Shown here: positions 1-5,803 of the stretch, one piece after another
Layout of the letters: each line of letters starts with the position of its first letter
Position numbering within the stretch: position 1 is the stretch's first letter
Origin: Deltaproteobacteria bacterium
GTDB taxonomy: Bacteria > Myxococcota_A > Polyangia > Polyangiales > Ga0077539
Direction: 5' to 3'
NCBI GenBank assembly: GCA_947494865.1
Contig: CANMAT010000292.1
Span: forward strand, 1 to 5,803
Length of the DNA stretch: 5,803 nucleotides
The notes under the pieces: model-generated
The model's input: the letters and a program-made list of their open reading frames with translations, nothing else
Told to the model about the DNA's origin: nothing
Databases searched by the model: none
Made by a program: the position numbers and the translations under genes

Positions 1-1189
1 CCGCCGAGGCGACCGCGCGCGAGCGCTTCGCGCTGGTGCCGCGGCGCTTCACGAACGCATACGCGAGGGTCGCGAGCGTCACGAGCGCGGCGAGCGACGC
101 CGCCACCGTGCGCGACGGCCCCGCGGCCCGCGGAATGCCCCCGAGGTGCACCCGCAGCGACGCGATGGGCGGGTCATCGGGGCGGCGCTCGACGCCCGTC
201 ATGAGCACGCGCTGCCCGTCGCCCTCCTGCTGCTGCGCCGCGGGCATGCCCGCGACCGAGAGCGTGAGGCCCGGCGGGGCCTCGGTGATCACCGTGGCCG
301 ACACGACCTGCAGCGGCATCGACATGTCGAAGTCGACGTCGCCGCCGGTGAGCTTCACCTGGTATTGAAACACCACCTCGAGGGGCTCCGCCGTGGTGGG
401 CGGCACCGAGCCGCGAAAGAGCGCCGCGCCGTTGTCTTCGGTGAGGCGCATGTCCGACATCGAGGGCTCGGTCACGAAGGCCGTGTGGGGCGTCGGGATG
501 CCGAAGCGAAGGCCGTCGGTGGGCACGAAGGTCATCGGCTGCGCCGCCGCGCCGCCCAGCGCCATGGCCGTGAGGTTCACGATCTTGGCGCGCACCACCA
601 CGATGGCGCGGTCGTCTTTGAAGCGCACCTCGGCGCGCGCGTCCCAGATAAGAATGCCGCGGGGCGAGTGGGTGACCTCGTGCCGTACGATCTGCACCCG
701 CTGCCCGGCCGTGCGCGAGAGCTGAAACGGCGGCGCCCCGAAGCGCGCTCCCTCGTGCTCGGTGCTGAGCCGATAGGCGACGCCGTCGCTCACGACGAGG
801 CGCTCGACGCGCGCGGTGCCATCGGGGCCGGTGCGCACCTCTTGAGCGCCCGCGGGCTCGCCATCGCGCATCGATCCCACGCGCACGCGCACCTCGGGGA
901 TGGGCTCGCCCCGCGCATTCACCACGCGCACCTCGAGAACGCCCGGCGGGAGGTCCGACGCCTCGTTCGAAAAACTCTCCGCCACGGTGGCGCGCTGAAT
1001 GGCGCCGTGCGGGTCTTGCGGCGCGCCGTCGATGGGCGGGTGCCCCGGCGGCATCGGCGCCGTCGGGTCGACGGGCCCCGGCGCCGCGACGGGCGGGCTC
1101 GACGCCACCGAGGCATCTTGCGCGAAGGCGTTCGTCGCGGTGAGCGCGAGGGCCGCCGCGATCACGTACGCGCACCGACTACGACGCAT
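1..1189 (-). CDS. Periplasmic membrane-anchored protein with carboxypeptidase-regulatory-like domain (3' end off window)
   Basis: The frame opens with ATG at 1189 and runs without a stop to position 1, giving 396 codons visible; the C-terminus lies outside the window. Residues 1-23 form a clear Sec signal peptide (MRRSR, then a hydrophobic core, then AFA before QD). Residues 24-82 are a Pro/Ala-rich linker. Residues about 84-172 (LEVRVVNARGEPIPEVRVRV, then a GPDGTARV motif) look like a carboxypeptidase-regulatory/transthyretin-like beta domain. Residues about 178-350 form a second beta-rich domain that I do not recognise. A transmembrane helix spans about 362-380, followed by a basic KRRGTSAKRSR stretch, so the bulk should be periplasmic with a cytoplasmic tail. 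The start is backed by GGAGGT five bases upstream and overlaps the preceding gene by 11 bp. The position at the end of a ccmFH cluster suggests a role in cytochrome c maturation, but that is guilt by association only. It carries no cysteine-pair or haem motif in the visible part; the only cysteine is in the signal peptide. Confidence 0.85.
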   Translation of the reverse strand, partial: MRRSRCAYVIAAALALTATNAFAQDASVASSPPVAAPGPVDPTAPMPPGHPPIDGAPQDPHGAIQRATVAESFSNEASDLPPGVLEVRVVNARGEPIPEVRVRVGSMRDGEPAGAQEVRTGPDGTARVERLVVSDGVAYRLSTEHEGARFGAPPFQLSRTAGQRVQIVRHEVTHSPRGILIWDARAEVRFKDDRAIVVVRAKIVNLTAMALGGAAAQPMTFVPTDGLRFGIPTPHTAFVTEPSMSDMRLTEDNGAALFRGSVPPTTAEPLEVVFQYQVKLTGGDVDFDMSMPLQVVSATVITEAPPGLTLSVAGMPAAQQQEGDGQRVLMTGVERRPDDPPIASLRVHLGGIPRAAGPSRTVAASLAALVTLATLAYAFVKRRGTSAKRSRAVASA

Positions 1190-1790
1190 CGGAGACCTCC
1201 GCCGCCACGCGCGCACCGCACTTCTTACAGAACACCGCGTCGTCGTCGTTGGGGGCCTCGCATTGCGCGCACACCACGTCGCGCCGCGGCGCGGCGGCAA
1301 CGGGCTCGGGCATCGCCTCGGCGGCCGCAGCCTCGACGGGCGACTCGACGGTCTTGAGCAGCGCCTCGGCGCGCGCGAGCCACGGGCCCAGCCCCTCGTC
1401 GATGGCGCGCATCGCGGCGCGGGCCTCGTCGCGGTACTTCACCTCGAGGCCCTTGAAATCATCCTCGCTCAGGCGCCCGATGGAGCGCTCGAACTCGATG
1501 TCGCGCAGCGCCTGCAGCGCCGCCTTCTTGCGCGTCTCGAGCTCGGCGGGAACGCCCTCATCGTCGATGTCGATCGCGTCGCCCGCCGACGTGGGGTCGA
1601 GCGCCGTGCGCAGCGCCTCCCAGAAGAGCAGCACCGCGCTCGCGAGCGCCGTGAACGCGAGCCACAGCACCACCGACGGGGCGCCGCGCAGAATGCCCAC
1701 GGGGATCGCCACGGCCACCACCAGGGCGACGCCGATCCACGGAACGTGACGCGCGAGCTCGTCGCGCCCTTCGATGTGTTCAGTCGTCAC
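1179..1790 (-). CDS. Two-helix membrane protein with C-terminal zinc ribbon, CcmI-like accessory candidate
   Basis: 203 residues from GTG at 1790 to TAG. Two hydrophobic helices are seen at about residues 17-34 (WIGVALVVAVAIPVGIL) and 39-60 (SVVLWLAFTALASAVLLFWEAL), followed by an acidic linker. Residues about 86-150 are a charged helical segment containing ALRDIEFERSIGRLSEDDFKGLEVKY. That pattern, a helix, a G-[RK]-L-S-x-x-D/E-[FY] turn and a second helix, recalls the helical hairpin found in CcmI-type and related cytochrome biogenesis proteins. After an Ala/Pro linker, C174-x2-C177 and C188-x2-C191 form a compact zinc ribbon. GTG is preferred because GAGGAG sits seven bases upstream. An in-frame ATG at 1841 would add 17 Arg/Thr-rich residues, has no ribosome site and would deepen the overlap. 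The gene overlaps ccmFH by 11 bp and the next gene by 11 bp. A scaffold or regulatory role beside the haem lyase is inference; a generic zinc-ribbon protein is the alternative. Confidence 0.88.
   Translation of the reverse strand: MTTEHIEGRDELARHVPWIGVALVVAVAIPVGILRGAPSVVLWLAFTALASAVLLFWEALRTALDPTSAGDAIDIDDEGVPAELETRKKAALQALRDIEFERSIGRLSEDDFKGLEVKYRDEARAAMRAIDEGLGPWLARAEALLKTVESPVEAAAAEAMPEPVAAAPRRDVVCAQCEAPNDDDAVFCKKCGARVAAEVSDAS
1195..1200 (-). promoter_or_regulatory. Shine-Dalgarno site for the periplasmic protein
   Basis: On the minus strand GGAGGT stands five bases before the ATG at 1189. It lies inside the last codons of the zinc-ribbon gene, so this gene can be translated by reinitiation as well as by direct ribosome loading. 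It fixes the start of the left-edge gene. Confidence 0.8.
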
Positions 1791-4464
1791 CGCGGAGCTC
1801 CTCGTCGATGCGCGCGTCGTAGGTCGTGTCGGGCTTCGCATCCGGCGCCGCCGGGGCCGCCGCGTCGGGCTTCGCCTCGCCCGCCGTGGCGCGCCGGGCC
1901 CACTTGCGCGCGAGAAAGACCACGAGCCCCGCGCCCGCCGCGAGGCCCGCCACGGGCAAGATGTAGAGCGCCTTGTTGTGCCCGCGGTCGGGCGGCACCG
2001 AGAGCGCCTCCTGCCCGTAGCGCGTCACGTAGTCACTGATGATCGCGCCCTCGACCTCGCCGCTCGCGAGGCGCCCGCGCATCATGTTGCGCTGGCGCTC
2101 GGCGAAGTCGCACGCGCACGTGCCCAGCGGGAGGCGCTGGCACCCGCCGCACATGCACAAGAGCTGATCGAAGAGGTGATGCTCCGCCGGGGTGAAGTTC
2201 TCGGCGACGCCCACAGGCATCCCCCCCGACATGATGTGCTCCCCCTGTTGGGCGCTCGCCTCGCCCGGCGCGAGCAGCGCCACGCCGCCGCCCGCGAGCG
2301 CGAGCAGCACGAGCCCCGCGGCGTTGGGCGCGAGGGGCGCGCGCCTCGGCGCGACGGCGCGCTCGGCGAGCTTCGACGCGTCGGGCCACATCGCGGTCAT
2401 CACGCCGAGCACGAGCACGATGCCGCCGACCCAGATCCAGAGGGTGAGCGGGTTCACGAAGCCCTTGATGTGGGCCACGTGCGTCTCGTTGTTGAGCGAG
2501 GCCATCACCACGTAGAGGTCTTCGGCCGGGCGCGACGTGATGCTCACCTCGGTGGTAGGCATGTCGGGGCGCGCCGTGTAGACGAAGCGCGCGGGCTGCA
2601 GTCGGGCGAACTCGCGGCCGTCGCGCAGCGCGGTGACGCGCGCGTACACCTCGCGCTTGTCGGGGGTGCGGCGCACCGAGGGGCCCTCGTAGCGCAGGGT
2701 GTAGCGGCCCACGCGCAGCGTCTGCCCGGGGGCGAGCGAGGCCTCGGCCTCCTGGCGGTACGCGGCGCCCATCCAGCCCATCATCATGAGGGCGAAGCCC
2801 ACGTGCACGATGTAGCCGCCGTAGCGTCGGCGGTTCTTGCTCACGAGGCGCGTGAGGGCCACCGGGGCCGACTCGCTCTTCGCGCGCATGCGCGCGCTCA
2901 CACCGCGGTAGAACTCCTGCGCGAGCGCGGTCACGTTGAAGGCGAAGAGGCCCGTGGCGAAGGGCGGCAGGTGGCCGTCGATCCACGCGAGCGAGCGCCC
3001 CACGTTGACGTCGAAGAGGTGCAGCGGGCCGAGGCGCACGTGGGTCACCACGTCGTAGATCGGGTCGCACGAGACGACGGGCGCGAAGCCCAGGCGGCGA
3101 CCGAAGAACACGTGCACGAGGGCCACGGTGAGCCCCGCCGCGACGGGGCCGCGAAAGGCCTCGAGGAGGAGCCTCGGCGACGCCTTGCGCCACGGGGTAA
3201 GCGTGCCGATGCCCACCACCGTGAAGAGCACGAGGCCGATGGGGGAGAGCCAGGCGTTGTAGAAGCTCGCGCCCACGGTGAGGCGCTCATCCCAGAGCCA
3301 CTCGCTCACCTTGGGCCAGGTCGTGGCGAGGAGGATGAACACGCAGATGCCGACGAGCATCCAGTTGTTGGCCACGAACATGGCCTCGCGGCTCCACACG
3401 CTGTCGATCTGCGACTGGCTCTGCAGCCTGGGCAGTCGCCACACGATGAGCCCCGTGCAGAACACGGCGAGAAAGCCCATGAAGTAGACGAAGTAGATGC
3501 CGATGTCGCTCTGCGCGAAGGCGTGCACGCTCGAGATGAGGCCCGAGCGCGTGAGAAACGTGCCGAAGATGGTGAGAAAGAAGCTCCCGAGGACGAGGGA
3601 GACGTTCCACACCTTCAAGAAGCCGCGGCGCTCTTGGATCATCACCGAGTGGAGGTACGCGGTGAGCGTCCACCACGGGAGGCACGCGGCGTTCTCGACC
3701 GGGTCCCACGCCCAGAAGCCGCCCCAGCCGAGCTCCTCGTAGGCCCACAGCATGCCCAAGATGTTGCCGATCGAGAGGAACATCCACGCGAAGAGCACCC
3801 AGCGTCGCGCGGCGAGCACCCACTCCTCGTTGAGCCTGCCGGTGATGAGCGCGGCGACGGCGAACGCGAAGGGCACCGCGCACCCCACGAAGCCCACGTA
3901 GAGGCTCGGCGGGTGGATGGCCATGTAGAAGTTCTGCAGCGAGGGGTTGAGGCCCTCGCCGTCGGGCGGCGCGCCGCCGAAGGTGGCCGCGAAGGGGTTG
4001 GCCGAGAAGGCCATGAGGACCCCGAAGAACATCACCACCGCCATGAGGGTGGCGATGATCCACGGCGCGAGCTCTTTGTATCGGCCCTTGAGCCACAGCA
4101 CGCACGCCGAGGTGTAGAGCGAGAGCAGAAAGGCCCACCACAGGAGCGAGCCGTCTTGCCCGCCCCACAGGGCCGCGATGAGATACTGCAGGGGCATCGA
4201 GCGGTCGCTGTAGTGCGCCACGTACCGAATCCTGAAGTCGTGCGACAGGAAGCCGTAGAGCAGCGTCAAGACGTCGAGGCCGATGAGGGCGCAGGTGCCC
4301 AGCGCGCTGAGTCGCGCCGCGCGGAGGAGCCGCGGGCCGCTGCCCTGCGGCGAGACGCCGGCGAGCACCGCGAGGGCGAACGAGCAGGCCGCCGTCACCA
4401 GGAACGCGTAGAGCACGCCCGTTCCGAAGGCCGGAATGCCCGCGTCAAAGCTGACTGTGTCCAT
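1780..4464 (-). CDS. ccmF: CcmF-CcmH fusion: cytochrome c haem lyase with C-terminal CcmH-type domain
   Basis: 894 residues from ATG 4464 to TGA; ordinary CcmF is about 650, and the excess is an appended CcmH. The CcmF part (about 1-700) is a polytopic membrane protein. It has the WWD haem-handling loop at about 239-264 (WAYEELGWGGFWAWDPVENA, then LPW). It also has all four histidines expected of CcmF: H184 (AIHPPSLYVGF), H272 (LHSVMIQERRG), H314 (SSVHAFAQS) and H554 (YIVHVGFA). The periplasmic CcmF C-terminal domain carries TTEVSITSRPAEDLYVV and is followed by the helix LTLWIWVGGIVLVLG. Residues 713-738 resemble a signal peptide ending ASA before QQ. The CcmH part (about 755-825) has C770, C772, C775, C783 and C785, then YVTRYG, then an anchor helix at about 834-855 and an Ala/Pro/Asp tail. 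The CcmF part is expected to attach haem to apocytochrome c in the periplasm, while CcmH presents or reduces the CXXCH thiols. An in-frame TTG at 4503 lacks a ribosome site and was not chosen. Confidence 0.95.
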   Translation of the reverse strand: MDTVSFDAGIPAFGTGVLYAFLVTAACSFALAVLAGVSPQGSGPRLLRAARLSALGTCALIGLDVLTLLYGFLSHDFRIRYVAHYSDRSMPLQYLIAALWGGQDGSLLWWAFLLSLYTSACVLWLKGRYKELAPWIIATLMAVVMFFGVLMAFSANPFAATFGGAPPDGEGLNPSLQNFYMAIHPPSLYVGFVGCAVPFAFAVAALITGRLNEEWVLAARRWVLFAWMFLSIGNILGMLWAYEELGWGGFWAWDPVENAACLPWWTLTAYLHSVMIQERRGFLKVWNVSLVLGSFFLTIFGTFLTRSGLISSVHAFAQSDIGIYFVYFMGFLAVFCTGLIVWRLPRLQSQSQIDSVWSREAMFVANNWMLVGICVFILLATTWPKVSEWLWDERLTVGASFYNAWLSPIGLVLFTVVGIGTLTPWRKASPRLLLEAFRGPVAAGLTVALVHVFFGRRLGFAPVVSCDPIYDVVTHVRLGPLHLFDVNVGRSLAWIDGHLPPFATGLFAFNVTALAQEFYRGVSARMRAKSESAPVALTRLVSKNRRRYGGYIVHVGFALMMMGWMGAAYRQEAEASLAPGQTLRVGRYTLRYEGPSVRRTPDKREVYARVTALRDGREFARLQPARFVYTARPDMPTTEVSITSRPAEDLYVVMASLNNETHVAHIKGFVNPLTLWIWVGGIVLVLGVMTAMWPDASKLAERAVAPRRAPLAPNAAGLVLLALAGGGVALLAPGEASAQQGEHIMSGGMPVGVAENFTPAEHHLFDQLLCMCGGCQRLPLGTCACDFAERQRNMMRGRLASGEVEGAIISDYVTRYGQEALSVPPDRGHNKALYILPVAGLAAGAGLVVFLARKWARRATAGEAKPDAAAPAAPDAKPDTTYDARIDEELRGDD
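1798..1803 (-). promoter_or_regulatory. Shine-Dalgarno site deciding the GTG start of the zinc-ribbon gene
   Basis: On the minus strand GAGGAG lies seven bases upstream of GTG 1790, inside the codons for the acidic C-terminal tail (DEEL) of the CcmF-CcmH fusion. It is the main reason for choosing GTG 1790 over the in-frame ATG at 1841, which has no such site. Confidence 0.75.
2110..2157 (-). other. Five-cysteine CcmH redox motif
   Basis: This stretch encodes LCMCGGCQRLPLGTCAC, i.e. C-x-C-x2-C-x7-C-x-C (C770, C772, C775, C783, C785 of the fusion). In E. coli-type CcmH the site is a single LRCxxC pair. By alignment on the downstream R-Y-G and spacing, C772-x2-C775 best matches the classical pair and the other three cysteines are additional. 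The region sits just after the signal-like segment, so it should face the periplasm. Confidence 0.8.
2245..2328 (-). other. Internal signal-peptide-like segment at the CcmF/CcmH junction
   Basis: Codons for residues about 713-740 of the fusion encode a hydrophobic run (AAGLVLLALAGGGVALLAPG) ending in EASA before QQGEH, directly after the basic stretch ERAVAPRRAP. Basic, hydrophobic and A-x-A parts in this order are what an N-terminal signal peptide of a stand-alone CcmH precursor looks like. In the fusion it may act as the membrane helix that places CcmH in the periplasm, or be cleaved to release it. The features are visible in the sequence; cleavage is inference. Confidence 0.6.
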
Positions 4465-4475
4465 GGGGATGGCGA

Positions 4476-4479
4476 CCCT
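4476..4479 (-). promoter_or_regulatory. Weak Shine-Dalgarno candidate for ccmF-ccmH
   Basis: AGGG on the minus strand lies 11 bases before ATG 4464, which is farther than ideal. It is the only purine-rich element in the 57-bp gap and supports ATG 4464 over TTG 4503 only modestly. Confidence 0.35.
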
Positions 4480-4505
4480 AGGCGCAAGCCGTCCGAATGG
4501 CAATC

Positions 4506-4520
4506 GCGCCCGACGGGCGC
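4506..4520 (-). terminator. Short GC hairpin right after the protease stop
   Basis: GCGCCC and GGGCGC form a perfect 6-bp stem with a 3-base loop, beginning two bases past the TGA of the protease gene in the direction of transcription. It is followed on the minus strand by GATTGCCATT, which is only weakly T-rich. It could be a weak intrinsic terminator or mRNA 3'-end stabiliser that separates the protease from the ccm operon. A chance hairpin in GC-rich DNA is a real alternative. Confidence 0.35.
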
Positions 4521-4521
4521 C

Positions 4522-5803
4522 TCAGCGAGGCGCTACGACGGCGGAGTTACCGCGCTCACGGCGCACGCGCTCTACCGCGCGCGTCTCGTTCGCGATGCGG
4601 CCGTTGAAGGGCGCCGCGATGGGGTCGCCGGTCTCGGCGATGATGGCCGCCGCGCGCTGCGGCGTGAGGCGCGCGTCGAGCGCAAAGAGCTTGCCCGCGA
4701 GGCAGGCGACGCCGGGCGACGCCATCGAGGTCCCCGAGAGCGGAACCCGCTCCCCCGAAGGGATCACGCTGTCGACCTCGACGCCGTGATCGAACACCCG
4801 CACGCGCTCGGGGTTCGAATTCGTAAACGTGGCCCAGTTGCCCCAGCGGTCTACGGCGCCGACGGCGAGCACGTTGGGCGCCTCGATCGACGCGGGCACC
4901 TCGTCGTACTCGTTCACATCCTGGTTCGCGTTGCCCGCAGCCACGACGAAGAGCGTCTCGGGGCAGAGTTCGAACACCCGCCGCCAGTTGTCGCGTCGCA
5001 TGCGCTGCACGGCGCGGGCGCGGGCGCGCACCTCGTCGTCGCTGTGGTAGGTCTCGCGCTCGTGGCGCAGCGCGTCCTCGAGGTACTCGATCGAGAACCC
5101 GAGGCTCGCGTTCACCACCCGCACGCGGTTGCGGTTGATGAAGTCCGCCACGGCCTCCATGTTGGCGCGCTCGGCGGCCACCTCGGCGTCGGTGGGCCCG
5201 CGGTTGTGATAGGGCCGCGCCTCGCCCGCCCACGCGCTGCGAAACACCGCGAGCCGCGCGAAGGGGTTGCCCGCCGTCACGATGCCCGCCACGTGCGTGC
5301 CGTGCGACCACTCGCCCACGTCCTCGAGCTTGCGGTCGAGGGCCTCGAGCTGCGCGGCGTCGGTCACGGCGCGCTGAAGCTCCAGCACGCGCTGCGCGGC
5401 GGGCGTCGAGGCCATGCCCGCGCGCAGGTCCATCACCCCTCGCAGAAAGGGCGCGTATTGCCGCAGGGTCTCGGCGCCGGGGTCGTAGAGCAGCGCCGTG
5501 TTGGGCGCGGCGCCGTCGGCCACGATGCCCGCGATGTCGTCGACCTGGCCGTTGCCGTCATCGTCGCGGCCGTTGGGCTGCTCGCGCGGGTTGGCGTACA
5601 TCTGCCGCGCGAAGAGGGCGGGGTTGGTGCCGAGGTCCCACACGCCCACGGCCACGGGGCGCGCGTCGCGTGCGCCCGCGAGGCTCACGGTGCCGAAGGC
5701 GTAGGCGGGCTCTTCAGGGCGCGCGTTGTGGGCCGCGCGCACGCGCTCGATCACGGCGAGAAAGCGCTCGCGGCTGCGCACGATGCCGGGCATCACCTCG
5801 CCG
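4522..5803 (-). CDS. S8 subtilisin-family serine protease (5' end off window)
   Basis: The frame is open to the right edge, so the N-terminus, including any signal peptide and prodomain, is missing. The GTG at 5796 is just the first possible start inside the window, and codons continue above it. Numbering from that GTG gives 424 residues. The catalytic Asp is D54 in VAVGVWDLGTN, His is H165 in SHGTHVAGIV, the oxyanion Asn is N289 in VVAAGNAN and Ser is S357 in SGTSMASPGVA, so all the residues needed for activity are present. Residues 75-87 (NGRDDDGNGQVDD) are an acidic D/N/G loop of the type seen in many bacterial subtilases, probably calcium-binding. The D-to-H spacing of 111 residues far exceeds that of subtilisin (32). 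It contains a helical insert at about 108-160 rich in Ala, Leu and Arg. The stop lies 57 bp before ccmF. Substrate and physiological role cannot be read from the sequence; it is most likely extracytoplasmic, but that depends on the missing N-terminus. Confidence 0.93.
   Translation of the reverse strand, partial: GEVMPGIVRSRERFLAVIERVRAAHNARPEEPAYAFGTVSLAGARDARPVAVGVWDLGTNPALFARQMYANPREQPNGRDDDGNGQVDDIAGIVADGAAPNTALLYDPGAETLRQYAPFLRGVMDLRAGMASTPAAQRVLELQRAVTDAAQLEALDRKLEDVGEWSHGTHVAGIVTAGNPFARLAVFRSAWAGEARPYHNRGPTDAEVAAERANMEAVADFINRNRVRVVNASLGFSIEYLEDALRHERETYHSDDEVRARARAVQRMRRDNWRRVFELCPETLFVVAAGNANQDVNEYDEVPASIEAPNVLAVGAVDRWGNWATFTNSNPERVRVFDHGVEVDSVIPSGERVPLSGTSMASPGVACLAGKLFALDARLTPQRAAAIIAETGDPIAAPFNGRIANETRAVERVRRERGNSAVVAPR

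Noticed and set aside
174..1175. Minus-strand open frame of 333 codons
   Set aside because: Arg/Ala/Gly-rich with no domain. It is offset by one frame from the real gene starting at ATG 1189, which has a signal peptide, sensible domains and a strong Shine-Dalgarno site.
146..1357. Long plus-strand open frame of 403 codons
   Set aside because: Its product is an Arg/His/Gly-rich composition typical of antisense shadows in GC-rich DNA. The minus strand in the same place encodes a signal-peptide protein and a zinc-ribbon protein with well-placed ribosome sites.
1791..1841. ATG at 1841 as the zinc-ribbon gene start
   Set aside because: No Shine-Dalgarno sequence, a 62-bp overlap with ccmFH, and an added Arg/Thr/Ser-rich peptide that looks like an alternate-frame reading of the CcmF tail.
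999..2039. Plus-strand open frame of 346 codons
   Set aside because: Antisense to the zinc-ribbon gene and the CcmH end of the fusion; low-complexity Arg/Ala-rich product with no recognisable domain.
2033..3193. Minus-strand open frame of 386 codons inside ccmF
   Set aside because: Out of frame with CcmF and Arg-rich; the CcmF frame here has clear conserved motifs.
3287..4168. Minus-strand open frame of 293 codons inside ccmF
   Set aside because: Out-of-frame shadow of the WWD and histidine-containing CcmF core; Arg/His-rich product.
4465..4503. TTG at 4503 as the ccmF start, adding 13 residues
   Set aside because: Rare start codon, no ribosome site upstream (it sits next to the hairpin), and the extra residues MPFGRLAPRVAIP do not resemble a CcmF N-terminus.
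4556..5311. Minus-strand open frame of 251 codons inside the protease
   Set aside because: Alternate-frame shadow; the real frame carries the subtilase His, Asn and Ser motifs.
5794..5796. GTG at 5796 as the true start of the protease
   Set aside because: The frame continues upstream to the window edge, and no signal peptide or prodomain is present where one would be expected for this family.

Overview
This is a dense, very GC-rich (roughly 70 % by eye) bacterial window in which every supported gene lies on the minus strand, so transcription runs right to left. The G/C-ending codon use and the gene content suggest a myxobacterium (Myxococcota, possibly a Polyangia or Sandaracinus-like lineage). 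The content that points this way is a secreted-type subtilase with a GRDDDGNGQVDD loop beside a cytochrome c maturation cluster that carries a zinc-ribbon membrane protein and a carboxypeptidase-regulatory-like periplasmic protein. That taxonomic call is inference; no marker gene is present.

Layout from right to left. (1) 4522-5803: the 3' part of an S8 subtilisin-family serine protease gene, whose frame is still open at the right edge. (2) A 57-bp gap (4465-4521) with a GC-rich hairpin directly after the protease stop, probably separating two transcription units. (3) 1780-4464: a large protein in which a complete CcmF-type haem lyase is fused in frame to a CcmH-type domain. It has a signal-peptide-like segment at the junction and an unusual five-cysteine motif in place of the simple LRCxxC. 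(4) 1179-1790: a small two-helix membrane protein with a helical cytoplasmic segment and a C-terminal zinc ribbon, possibly filling a CcmI-like role. (5) 1-1189: a signal-peptide protein with a carboxypeptidase-regulatory-like beta domain, a second beta-rich domain and a C-terminal transmembrane helix, cut by the left edge.

Genes 3, 4 and 5 form a tight operon: each start codon lies 11 bp inside the preceding gene and has its own good Shine-Dalgarno sequence. The likely shared job is periplasmic cytochrome c maturation (System I type). The CcmF part would ligate haem to apocytochrome c and the CcmH part would hold or reduce the apocytochrome CXXCH thiols. The two small partners are candidate lineage-specific accessory subunits. 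No CcmA, B, C, E or G is inside the window. The protease appears to be an unrelated upstream neighbour. No RNA gene, mobile element, CRISPR array or long repeat was recognised, and no gene-free stretch exceeds 57 bp.
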